From an uncultured Collinsella sp. (GTDB lineage: Bacteria; Actinomycetota; Coriobacteriia; Coriobacteriales; Coriobacteriaceae): 64,000 bases of DNA. The stretch covers positions 1 to 64,000 of the forward strand of contig URPK01000007.1 of NCBI GenBank assembly GCA_900549715.1. The letters are read 5' to 3'. A program made the translations under genes and the position numbers. Positions within the stretch are counted from its first letter, which is position 1, and the number at the start of each line of letters is the position of its first letter. Below, one piece after another: positions 18,241 through 25,176 of the stretch. The notes beneath the pieces are model-generated. The model had not been told where the DNA came from. It saw only the letters and a list, made by a program, of their open reading frames with translations, and made no database searches.

Positions 18241-18286
18241 GGGCCCAGCCCATATAGCCCAGCGTCATACCAAGGAGAACACTTAA

Positions 18287-18913
18287 ATGGCAAAGTTTGA
18301 AGTAAAGAACAGCGAGGGCAAGAAGGTCGCCGAGGCCGAGCTCGCCGCTGAGGTGTACGGCATCGAGCCGAACATCCACGTTATGCACCACATCGTCAAG
18401 TGCCAGATGGCCTCTTGGCGTCAGGGCACCCAGTCTGCTAAGGGTCGCTCTGAGGTTTCCGGTGGCGGCAAGAAGCCTTGGCGTCAGAAGGGCACCGGCC
18501 GTGCCCGCCAGGGTTCCATCCGTGCTGCCCAGTGGCGTCACGGTGGCGTTGTCTTCGCCCCCAAGCCCCGTTCTTACGCTAAGCGTATGAACAACAAGGA
18601 GGTCAAGCTGGCTATGCGCTCCGCGCTGTCCGCCAAGCTGGCCGATGGCGAGCTCGTGCTCGTCGACGACTACGGCTTCGAGAAGCCTTCCACCAAGGCT
18701 GCCGTCGCCATGCTCAAGGCTCTCGGCCTTGAGGGCAAGCGTCTGACCATCATCGTTCGCGATGAGGACGTCAACGCCTACCTGTCGTTCCGCAACATTC
18801 CCAAGACGTTCATCATCACTGCCGACGAGGCCAACACCTACGATCTCGTCAACAACAACGCCGTGCTGATGCCCGCCGACATCGCCGCTCACTTCGGGGA
18901 GGTGCTTGCATAA
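18287..18913 (+). CDS. rplD: 50S ribosomal protein L4
   Basis: L4 lines the exit tunnel. The 208-residue protein has the tunnel-loop signature KPWRQKGTGRARQGS near residue 65. AAGGAG lies before the ATG, and it abuts rplW directly. Confidence 0.97.
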   Translation: MAKFEVKNSEGKKVAEAELAAEVYGIEPNIHVMHHIVKCQMASWRQGTQSAKGRSEVSGGGKKPWRQKGTGRARQGSIRAAQWRHGGVVFAPKPRSYAKRMNNKEVKLAMRSALSAKLADGELVLVDDYGFEKPSTKAAVAMLKALGLEGKRLTIIVRDEDVNAYLSFRNIPKTFIITADEANTYDLVNNNAVLMPADIAAHFGEVLA

Positions 18914-19201
18914 ATGACCGCCCACGAGATCATCATCCGTCCGATCGTGTCCGAGCGTTCCTTCTCCGGTATGGAGCTGAACAAGTACACGTTCGAGGTC
19001 GCCAAGGATGCTAACAAGTATCAGATCAAGGACGCTGTCGAGGAGATCTTCGGCGTCAAGGTCGTTCGCGTGAACACCCTGACGGTCAAGCCCAAGACCA
19101 AGCGCGTGCGCTATGTCGCCGGCAAGACCCGTTCTTGGAAGAAGGCCATCGTCACGCTGGCCGAGGGCGACACCATCGAGGTCTTTGGCAACCAGGCCTA
19201 A
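18914..19201 (+). CDS. rplW: 50S ribosomal protein L23
   Basis: L23 lies at the tunnel exit and docks trigger factor and SRP. The 95-residue protein has IIIRPIVSERSF, NKYTFEVAKDANK and the conserved KTKRVRY. The ATG directly follows the rplD stop, implying translational coupling. Confidence 0.96.
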   Translation: MTAHEIIIRPIVSERSFSGMELNKYTFEVAKDANKYQIKDAVEEIFGVKVVRVNTLTVKPKTKRVRYVAGKTRSWKKAIVTLAEGDTIEVFGNQA

Positions 19202-19219
19202 GACTCGCTGCTGTTGAGT

Positions 19220-19255
19220 GAGCTCATGCCTCCCAAATGGGGGAGGCGAGAGCTC
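19220..19255 (+). terminator. Hairpin in rplW-rplB gap
   Basis: GAGCTC and GCCTCCC pair with GGGGAGGC and GAGCTC around a short loop. There is no clean T-run (AAGGTTTTGAG follows). It may be an attenuator or mRNA 3'-end, as a new promoter-like motif follows at 19277. Confidence 0.45.
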
Positions 19256-19276
19256 AAGGTTTTGAGCGTATAAAAT

Positions 19277-19301
19277 GGACACGCCCGGAACCGTGTATAC
19301 G
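19277..19301 (+). promoter_or_regulatory. Shared ribosomal-operon upstream motif, copy 3
   Basis: GGACACGCCCG, then GAACCG and TGTATACG: the same block as upstream of rplC and rpsL. It lies 104 bases before rplB in the 179-base gap that splits the operon, and so probably marks an internal promoter or regulator site. Confidence 0.5.
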
Positions 19302-19380
19302 TCCGGTGTCATCGCACCCGAGGCAGAACCTCGAATCCCTGTCTGCGATGGCTAACGGATTCCTATTGAAAGGGATTGTA

Positions 19381-20211
19381 ATGGCTGTAAAGCACCTTAA
19401 GCCGACCTCCGCTGGTAGGCGTTGGCAGACGATCTCCGACTTCTCCGAGATCACCTGCACCAAGCCCGAGAAGTCTCTTCTCGAGCCCCTGCCCAAGAAG
19501 GCCGGTCGTAACAACAACGGCCGCATCACCACCCGCCACCAGGGCGGCGGCGTGAAGCGTCGTTACCGCGTGATCGACTTCAAGCGCAACAAGGACGGCG
19601 TGCCCGCCAAGGTTGCCACGATCGAGTACGATCCGAACCGTTCCGCTCGCATCGCTCTGCTGCACTACGCTGACGGTGAGAAGCGCTACATCCTGGCCCC
19701 CAAGGGCCTCGAGGTCGGTCAGACCATCATGTCCGGTTCTGACGCCGACATCAAGCCGGGCAACGCTCTGCCCCTCGCTGACATCCCCGTCGGTACGCTC
19801 ATCCACGCTGTCGAGTTCCAGCCGGGTAAGGGCGCCGCTATCGCCCGTTCCGCCGGTAACTCCTGCCAGCTGATGGGTAAGGAGGGTAAGTACGCTATCG
19901 TCCGTATGCCTTCCTCCGAGATGCGCCGCATCCTCGTTACCTGCCGCGCCACCGTCGGTGAGGTCGGCAACGCCGATCACGCCAACATCGTCATCGGCAA
20001 GGCCGGCCGTAAGCGTCACATGAACGTGCGCCCGACCGTCCGCGGTACCGTCATGAACCCTGTCGACCACCCGCACGGCGGTGGCGAGGGCAAGAACCAC
20101 ACCTCTGGTCGTCCCTCTGTTACCCCCTGGGGTAAGCCGACGAAGGGCCTTCGTACGCGCAAGAAGAAGAAGGTCTCGAACCAGCACATCATTCGTCGCC
20201 GTAAGAAGTAA
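19381..20211 (+). CDS. rplB: 50S ribosomal protein L2
   Basis: L2 is needed for subunit association and peptidyl transfer. The 276-residue protein has [17 protein letters not shown] and the family motif near the C-terminus [11 protein letters not shown], including the conserved His. AAAGGGATT precedes ATG 19381. An upstream in-frame ATG exists but is not supported by homology or a ribosome binding site. Confidence 0.98.
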   Translation: MAVKHLKPTSAGRRWQTISDFSEITCTKPEKSLLEPLPKKAGRNNNGRITTRHQGGGVKRRYRVIDFKRNKDGVPAKVATIEYDPNRSARIALLHYADGEKRYILAPKGLEVGQTIMSGSDADIKPGNALPLADIPVGTLIHAVEFQPGKGAAIARSAGNSCQLMGKEGKYAIVRMPSSEMRRILVTCRATVGEVGNADHANIVIGKAGRKRHMNVRPTVRGTVMNPVDHPHGGGEGKNHTSGRPSVTPWGKPTKGLRTRKKKKVSNQHIIRRRKK

Positions 20212-20243
20212 TTTCGGATACCGAGTTTTAGGAGAAAGCACTT

Positions 20244-20504
20244 ATGAGCAGAAGTCTCAAAAAGGGCCCGTTCGTGGAGACTCGCCTTCTCTCGCGTATC
20301 ACCGCGATGAACGAGGCTGGCAAGAAGGACGTCGTGAAGACCTGGTCCCGCGCGTCCACCATCTTCCCCGAGATGGTTGGTCACACCATCGCCGTCCACG
20401 ACGGCCGCAAGCATGTGCCCGTGTATGTTACCGAGTCCATGGTTGGTCACAAGCTCGGCGAGTTCGCGCCGACTCGTACGTTCCGTGGCCACAAGGCCAA
20501 ATAG
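20244..20504 (+). CDS. rpsS: 30S ribosomal protein S19
   Basis: S19 is in the 30S head, bound with S13. The 86-residue product has [23 protein letters not shown] and the terminal [18 protein letters not shown] precedes the ATG. Confidence 0.97.
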   Translation: MSRSLKKGPFVETRLLSRITAMNEAGKKDVVKTWSRASTIFPEMVGHTIAVHDGRKHVPVYVTESMVGHKLGEFAPTRTFRGHKAK

Positions 20505-20518
20505 GGGGTTAACCGTAA

Positions 20519-20890
20519 ATGGCAACTAAGTCTATTGAAACTGAGGCCACCGAGGTTCGCGCCGTCGCTAAGTACGTGCGTGTTTCCCCCAGCAAGGCCC
20601 GCCTGGTGGTCGATCTGATCCGCCGCAAGCCTGTCGCTCAGGCCTTCGACATCCTCCACTTCTGCGACCGCGCCGTCGCCGTGGATGTCGAGAAGGTTCT
20701 CCGTTCCGCCGTTGCGAACGCCGAGAACAACAACGGTCTGCGTGCTGACAACCTGGTTGTCGCCGCTGCCTATGTTGACGAGGGTCCGACGCTTAAGCGC
20801 ATCCGTCCCCGCGCCAAGGGTTCCGCTTCTCGCATTCTGAAGCGTACTTCCCACATCACCGTCGTCGTTGCTCCTCGAAAGGAGGCGTAA
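20519..20890 (+). CDS. rplV: 50S ribosomal protein L22
   Basis: L22 lines the exit tunnel; its hairpin loop is a macrolide-resistance site in other species. The 123-residue protein has [17 protein letters not shown] and the C-terminal loop [17 protein letters not shown], with no insertion or deletion visible. Confidence 0.97.
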   Translation: MATKSIETEATEVRAVAKYVRVSPSKARLVVDLIRRKPVAQAFDILHFCDRAVAVDVEKVLRSAVANAENNNGLRADNLVVAAAYVDEGPTLKRIRPRAKGSASRILKRTSHITVVVAPRKEA

Positions 20891-20896
20891 AGCTGT

Positions 20897-21607
20897 ATGG
20901 GTCAGAAAGTCTACCCCACCGGCTTCCGTCTTGGCATCACCGAGAACTGGCGCTCCCGCTGGTTCGCAGAGAAGGATTACGCTAAGACCCTCGGTAACGA
21001 TCTCGAGATCCGCAAGTACCTCGAGAAGCGTCTTTCCCGCGCAGCTGTCTCCCGCGTCGAGATCGAGCGCGCTGGCGACAAGGTGAAGGTCATTATCCTC
21101 ACCGCTCGCCCCGGCGTTGTCATCGGTAAGAAGGGTGCCGAGATCGATACCCTCCGCACCGAGCTCGAGAAGGTCGCTGGCGTCTCCAAGGGCCAGCTCT
21201 CCGTCGACGTTGTCGAGATCAAGCGCCCCGAGCTCGACGCCAACCTCGTTGCTCAGTCTATCGCCGAGCAGCTCGAGGGCCGCGTTGCCTTCCGTCGCGC
21301 TATGCGCAAGGCTGTCCAGTCCGCCCGCAAGGCCGGCGCTAAGGGTATCCGTATCCAGTGCTCCGGTCGTCTCGGCGGTGCCGAGATGGGCCGTCGTGAG
21401 TGGTACCGCGAGGGTCGCGTGCCTCTGCACACCCTCCGTGCCAAGATCGACTACGGCACGGCTGTCGCCAGCACCACCATGGGCGCTTGCGGCGTGAAGG
21501 TCTGGATCTACCTGGGCGAGAAGCTCCCGGGCCAGCCTGTTCCCAACCCTGCACTCGAGGGCTCTTCCCGTCCTCGTCGTCGTAACTCCGAGAGGAGGGG
21601 TCAGTAG
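20897..21607 (+). CDS. rpsC: 30S ribosomal protein S3
   Basis: S3 forms part of the mRNA entry tunnel. The 236-residue protein has [12 protein letters not shown], the KH-domain loop [10 protein letters not shown] and [20 protein letters not shown]. The stop codon overlaps the rplP GTG start (TAGTG). Confidence 0.97.
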   Translation: MGQKVYPTGFRLGITENWRSRWFAEKDYAKTLGNDLEIRKYLEKRLSRAAVSRVEIERAGDKVKVIILTARPGVVIGKKGAEIDTLRTELEKVAGVSKGQLSVDVVEIKRPELDANLVAQSIAEQLEGRVAFRRAMRKAVQSARKAGAKGIRIQCSGRLGGAEMGRREWYREGRVPLHTLRAKIDYGTAVASTTMGACGVKVWIYLGEKLPGQPVPNPALEGSSRPRRRNSERRGQ

Positions 21608-22110
21608 TGCTTGCCCCTAAGCGTATTCTTCACCGCAAGGTGCAGCGTGGCTCCATGAAGGGCCAGGCCAAGGGTAATACCGAGCTGCATTTCGGCGAGT
21701 TTGGTATCCAGGCTCTCGAGGCCCATTGGATCACCAACCGTCAGATCGAGGCCGCTCGTATTGCCATGACCCGCTACATGAAGCGTGGCGGTCGTGTCTA
21801 CATCACGATCTTCCCCGATAAGCCCATCACCAAGAAGCCTGCCGAGACTCGCATGGGTTCTGGTAAGGGTAACCCCGAGGAGTGGGTGGCCGTCGTCAAG
21901 CCCGGCCGCATCATGTTCGAGGTCAAGGGCGTGCCCGAGGAGGTCGCTCGCGAGGCTCTGCGTCTTGCACAGCACAAGCTTCCCATCAAGACCAAGATTG
22001 TTGCTGCCAAGAACGCTGAGCAGCGCATCGAGAAGGAGATGGCTGAGGAGGCCGCTCTCGAGGCCAAGTGGGCTGCTGAGGACGCCGCCGCCGCCAAGGA
22101 GGAGAACTAA
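21607..22110 (+). CDS. rplP: 50S ribosomal protein L16, with acidic tail
   Basis: L16 organises the A-site tRNA contact. It starts [19 protein letters not shown] and contains [20 protein letters not shown]. The product is 167 residues; most bacterial L16 proteins have about 137-145. The extra C-terminal part is Ala/Glu-rich ([20 protein letters not shown]). The start is a GTG overlapping rpsC and its stop overlaps rpmC (TAATG). Confidence 0.96.
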   Translation: MLAPKRILHRKVQRGSMKGQAKGNTELHFGEFGIQALEAHWITNRQIEAARIAMTRYMKRGGRVYITIFPDKPITKKPAETRMGSGKGNPEEWVAVVKPGRIMFEVKGVPEEVAREALRLAQHKLPIKTKIVAAKNAEQRIEKEMAEEAALEAKWAAEDAAAAKEEN

Positions 22111-22325
22111 TGAAGCCCGCAGAGATTCGTGAGCTCTCGGACGCTCAGCTCGTTGAGAAGCTGAAGGAAATGCGCGCCGAGCTCTTTAACCTTCGTTTCC
22201 AGATGGCCACCAGCCAGCTGGACAACACCGCTCGCGTCAACACCGTGAAGAAGGACATCGCTCGCGTCCTCACGGAGCAGCGCGCCCGCGAGATCGCAGC
22301 GGAGAAGTCCGCTGTCGCCGAGTAG
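22110..22325 (+). CDS. rpmC: 50S ribosomal protein L29
   Basis: L29 borders the tunnel exit. The 71-residue helical-hairpin protein has the family LKEMRAELFNLRFQ and NTVKKDIARVLT. The ATG overlaps the rplP stop. Confidence 0.95.
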   Translation: MKPAEIRELSDAQLVEKLKEMRAELFNLRFQMATSQLDNTARVNTVKKDIARVLTEQRAREIAAEKSAVAE

Positions 22326-22341
22326 GACCTAAGGAGAGAAC

Positions 22342-22602
22342 ATGACTGATTCGCGTAACTCGCGTAAGGTCCGTACGGGTGTCGTTACCTCCGTCTCCGG
22401 TGCCAAGACCATTGTTGTCACCATCACCGAGCGCAAGCGTCACCCCAAGTACGGCAAGATGATGACCAGCTCCAAGAAGCTGCACGCTCACGACGAGGAG
22501 TGCACGGCTGGCGTGGGCGATACCGTCCGCGTTATGGAGACCCGTCCTATGTCCAAGATGAAGCGTTGGCGCCTCATCGAGGTCGTCGAGCGCGCTAAAT
22601 AA
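22342..22602 (+). CDS. rpsQ: 30S ribosomal protein S17
   Basis: S17 is a primary 16S-binding protein with an OB fold. The 86-residue product has RKVRTGVVTS, HPKYGKMM and a C-terminal WRLIEVVERAK. AAGGAGAG precedes the ATG. Confidence 0.96.
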   Translation: MTDSRNSRKVRTGVVTSVSGAKTIVVTITERKRHPKYGKMMTSSKKLHAHDEECTAGVGDTVRVMETRPMSKMKRWRLIEVVERAK

Positions 22603-22629
22603 GCAGTCGCTCTTACGACTTGTACGTTT

Positions 22630-22695
22630 CCGAAGATGTGCGTATGCCTGGCTTGCATACCACGGGCCGTATAAAGGCTGCGCACCTCTCTTCGG
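22630..22695 (+). promoter_or_regulatory. Structured leader before rplN
   Basis: Outer stem CCGAAGA/TCTTCGG with GTGCG/CGCAC encloses an inner hairpin GTATGC/GCATAC. It fills the 118-base gap between rpsQ and rplN, the S10/spc boundary. It could be a ribosomal-protein binding site or attenuator. No known leader family was recognised. Confidence 0.45.
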
Positions 22696-22720
22696 TTCTT
22701 AGTTCGGAGGAACATCTACC

Positions 22721-23089
22721 ATGATTCAGATGCAAACCATGCTGAACGTCGCCGACAACTCCGGCGCTCGCAAGATTCGCTGCATCAAGGTGCTTGGCGG
22801 TTCCAAGCGTCGTTATGCAGGCATCGGCGATGTGTTCATCGGTGCTGTCCAGGAGGCTACCCCTGGCGCCAACGTCAAGAAGAAGGACGTTGTCCGTTGC
22901 GTCGTCGTTCGCACCGTTAAGGAGATCCGCCGCAAGGATGGCTCCTACATTCGCTTTGATGAGAACGCCTGCGTTGTCATCAACAACGATGGTTCGCCCG
23001 TCGGCACCCGTATCTTCGGGCCCGTCGCTCGCGAGCTTCGTGACAAGAAGTACATGAAGATCGTCTCGCTCGCTCCCGAGACCCTGTAG
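22721..23089 (+). CDS. rplN: 50S ribosomal protein L14
   Basis: L14 forms an intersubunit bridge. The 122-residue protein starts [19 protein letters not shown], with [11 protein letters not shown] and a conserved C-terminal REKY-type segment ([14 protein letters not shown]). GGAGGAACATC precedes the ATG. Confidence 0.97.
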   Translation: MIQMQTMLNVADNSGARKIRCIKVLGGSKRRYAGIGDVFIGAVQEATPGANVKKKDVVRCVVVRTVKEIRRKDGSYIRFDENACVVINNDGSPVGTRIFGPVARELRDKKYMKIVSLAPETL

Positions 23090-23102
23090 TTAGGGGAGAT
23101 AT

Positions 23103-23408
23103 ATGTATATCAAGAAGGGCGATAAGGTCCAGGTTCTCTCTGGTAAGGATCGCGGCAAGCAGGGCGTTGTCCTGCGTGCTCTCCCCGCCGAGAACAAGGT
23201 CGTTGTCGAGGGCGTTTCGGTCGTCAAGAAGGCCGTCAAGCCCAACGCTGCCAACCAGCAGGGCGGCATCGTTTCGCAGGAGGCTCCCATCGACGCCTCC
23301 AACGTCAATCTCGTCTGCCCCGAGTGCGGTAAGGTTACCCGCGTCGGTCACGAGAAGGACGGCAAGAACAAGCTGCGCGTCTGTAAGAAGTGCGGCCACA
23401 AGTTCTAA
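23103..23408 (+). CDS. rplX: 50S ribosomal protein L24
   Basis: L24 is an early assembly initiator. The 101-residue KOW-domain protein has [17 protein letters not shown]. The C-terminus has two Cys pairs (CPECGK and CKKCG), a zinc-ribbon feature seen in some bacterial L24. A terminator follows; rplE, rpsN/rpsZ and rpsH, which normally come next, are absent. Confidence 0.96.
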   Translation: MYIKKGDKVQVLSGKDRGKQGVVLRALPAENKVVVEGVSVVKKAVKPNAANQQGGIVSQEAPIDASNVNLVCPECGKVTRVGHEKDGKNKLRVCKKCGHKF

Positions 23409-23434
23409 GCTGCTCGCAACATCAAGTTGCTAGC

Positions 23435-23472
23435 AAAGGCCCGGATGCAACGGCACCCGGGCCTTTTTCTAT
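23435..23472 (+). terminator. Intrinsic terminator after rplX
   Basis: AAAGGCCCGG pairs with CCGGGCCTTT, followed by a T-run. It cleanly closes the ribosomal operon at an unusual place. Confidence 0.85.
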
Positions 23473-23473
23473 C

Positions 23474-24140
23474 CCCACTCGATGGCTTCGGTTCTGCCGT
23501 CCTGTCATTCCGGTTGCATCCAGTTTTCGGTGCCGTCTCGAATCGAGTGCCTCCAGGTGACACCCTGTCGCGTTTCGTCGGCTTCGGGGACAAAAGTCGG
23601 GACAACTCCAAAAACTATTTTCGAACTCAGGGCTTTGAGTTTTTGTTTTTGTCCCAAAGGGCGCGGCGGGATGCCTTTGGAGGCTCGATAGCGCCGAAAA
23701 CGCCCGTTTTGAAACTTAAATGCCTTTTCGCGTGCAAGCCGCCAGCTGCAATAGGAAGTGAATCAACGCAGGTGGCTTTCAAGCAGTTTGCAAAACTGCA
23801 GGTCGCAGGTCTTCATTGCCAGTAGGAGAAATGAGTAGTCTCAGGTGGCTTGCCCATGAGTTGACGAACGGGATTTGAGATTACGCTGACGTCCGGAAAC
23901 GCTTCGAGCACGGCGTTACGTTTTTGGGGTTTGGGCGTAGCCCCTGCACCCGCGAGCGCGGGCCTTAAGCCCGCCGAGAGGGTGACGCGTCGAAAACGAA
24001 GGGGAAAGAGAGAAGGGGCCGTCCCTATCATTCAGGTTGCGACCGAAGAAGACAAGGAGACCCCCTGAGCCTGAATGATGCCCCACAGACCGCGTCCGAC
24101 CGAGCTCAAGCCGAGCTTTTCCTGACGTCCGCCTTCGCGA
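23474..24140. other. Non-coding or degraded stretch
   Basis: No convincing gene. Reading frames are short, lack good ribosome binding sites and look non-biological in composition. One minus-strand frame (24031-23816) is open for 72 residues but shows no recognisable domain. An imperfect inverted repeat (ATCATTCAGG, CCTGAATGAT) lies at 24029-24080. It may be the remains of inserted DNA that separated rplX from the rest of the spc operon. Confidence 0.4.
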
Positions 24141-24171
24141 AGATGATGGCTGGATTGGCTATGGATTGGCA

Positions 24172-24645
24172 ACACTTATTTGGACGATTCCGGGAGGGAC
24201 GGCCCCGCCTCCCTGAACTCGACCGGCGACATGTAGCCCAGCGTCGAGTGGATCCTGAAGTTGTTGTACCAGTGCACGTAATCCAAGAGCTTGGCTCGGA
24301 GCTCGCGCGTCCCTCCTCGGTCCTTCGGAGTGGCCGACGATCTCCCCGTTGCAGAGGTCGACGAGCAGGCAGACGTAGTTCCACGACGCCCCGACGCGCA
24401 CGCAGACCAAGTCGCTGCATATATGGGTGCACGGCGCCCTGCCGCCGAAGCCGCGCGCGACGACGTTCGACACGTCGGCCTCGTTGACCGCCCCGGGGTG
24501 CACCTTGAACCTCTTCCTGCCGTATGCGCCGGCCAGGCCGTTCTCCCTCATGATGCGGCAGACGCGGCGCCGGCTGACGGTAACGCCCGACCTCCCGGGC
24601 GACGCCTTGATCTTGCGCGATCCGTTCCGGCCCTTGCTGGCGACG
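24172..24645 (-). pseudogene. IS3-family transposase OrfB remnant
   Basis: The minus strand reads an HTH-like GSRKIKAS and VSRRRVCRIMRENGL, then the rve-domain start CSDLVCVRV and YVCLLVDLCNGEIVGHS. It then jumps, in another frame, to the typical IS3 C-terminus DYVHWYNNFRIHSTLGYMSP. The middle of the DDE domain is deleted and the frame is broken, so it is inactive. It lies against a truncated nucleosidase gene, which it probably disrupted. Confidence 0.8.
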
Positions 24646-24950
24646 TGCGCCGCCGCGGCCGCCGTCGCCCCCGACATTAAGGTCCTCAAGGGCCGCGTCG
24701 TCTCCGGCGACCAGTTCGTCTCGCCCGCGGAACAGAAGGAGCGAATCCTCGCGACCTTCGGCGACCTGTGCTGCGAGATGGAGGGCTGCACCATCGCGCA
24801 GGCCGCTTATCTCAACGGCGTGCCCCTCGTCGTCGTGCGCGCCATCAGCGACAAGCCCTGCGCCGAGGGCCGGGTCGTGACTACAACACTTTCGAGAAGA
24901 AGGCCGCCTGCGACTGCGCCCGCATCGCCGCGCGCATGGTTAAGCTTTAG
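24640..24950 (+). pseudogene. mtnN: MTA/SAH nucleosidase, C-terminal fragment with frameshift
   Basis: The frame reads KVLKGRVVSGDQFVSPAEQ and CEMEGCTIAQAAYLNGVP, then VVVRAISDKP. These are the purine-phosphorylase-like substrate and catalytic segments (EMEG, RAISD) of 5'-methylthioadenosine/SAH nucleosidase. Near 24883 the frame shifts; continuation in the next frame gives NTFEKKAACDCARIAARM and a stop at 24950. The N-terminal two thirds are missing next to the IS3 remnant. Confidence 0.8.
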
Positions 24951-25008
24951 GCCCTGCGCGCCGGGGCCCTTCTTTATGTTGGGACCCCGGCGCGCCGGGC
25001 CCTTTCCA
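24949..25008 (+). terminator. Long hairpin after nucleosidase fragment
   Basis: GGCCCTGCGCGCCGGGG pairs with CCCCGGCGCGCCGGGCC around a short loop, followed by CTTT. It is the likely old terminator of the disrupted gene. Confidence 0.6.
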
Positions 25009-25176
25009 AAGCGAAGTGTCGAGCCGAAGTGTTGAGCGTCGGCCCTGAATGTTCAATGGCCGTTGTTTTCTGCCCCTCAAGTGGTGGACTTTTCCTCGGA
25101 GCTGTTGATTCCCCCACGCGCCCCCTTCCGTTCTCTGTTCTCCCCTTATACTCCTTGTACGAGGAGGTAAGAAGTC

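Noticed and set aside
23427..23825. 132-codon plus-strand frame after rplX
   Set aside because: No ribosome binding site, no domain, and it begins inside the rplX terminator.
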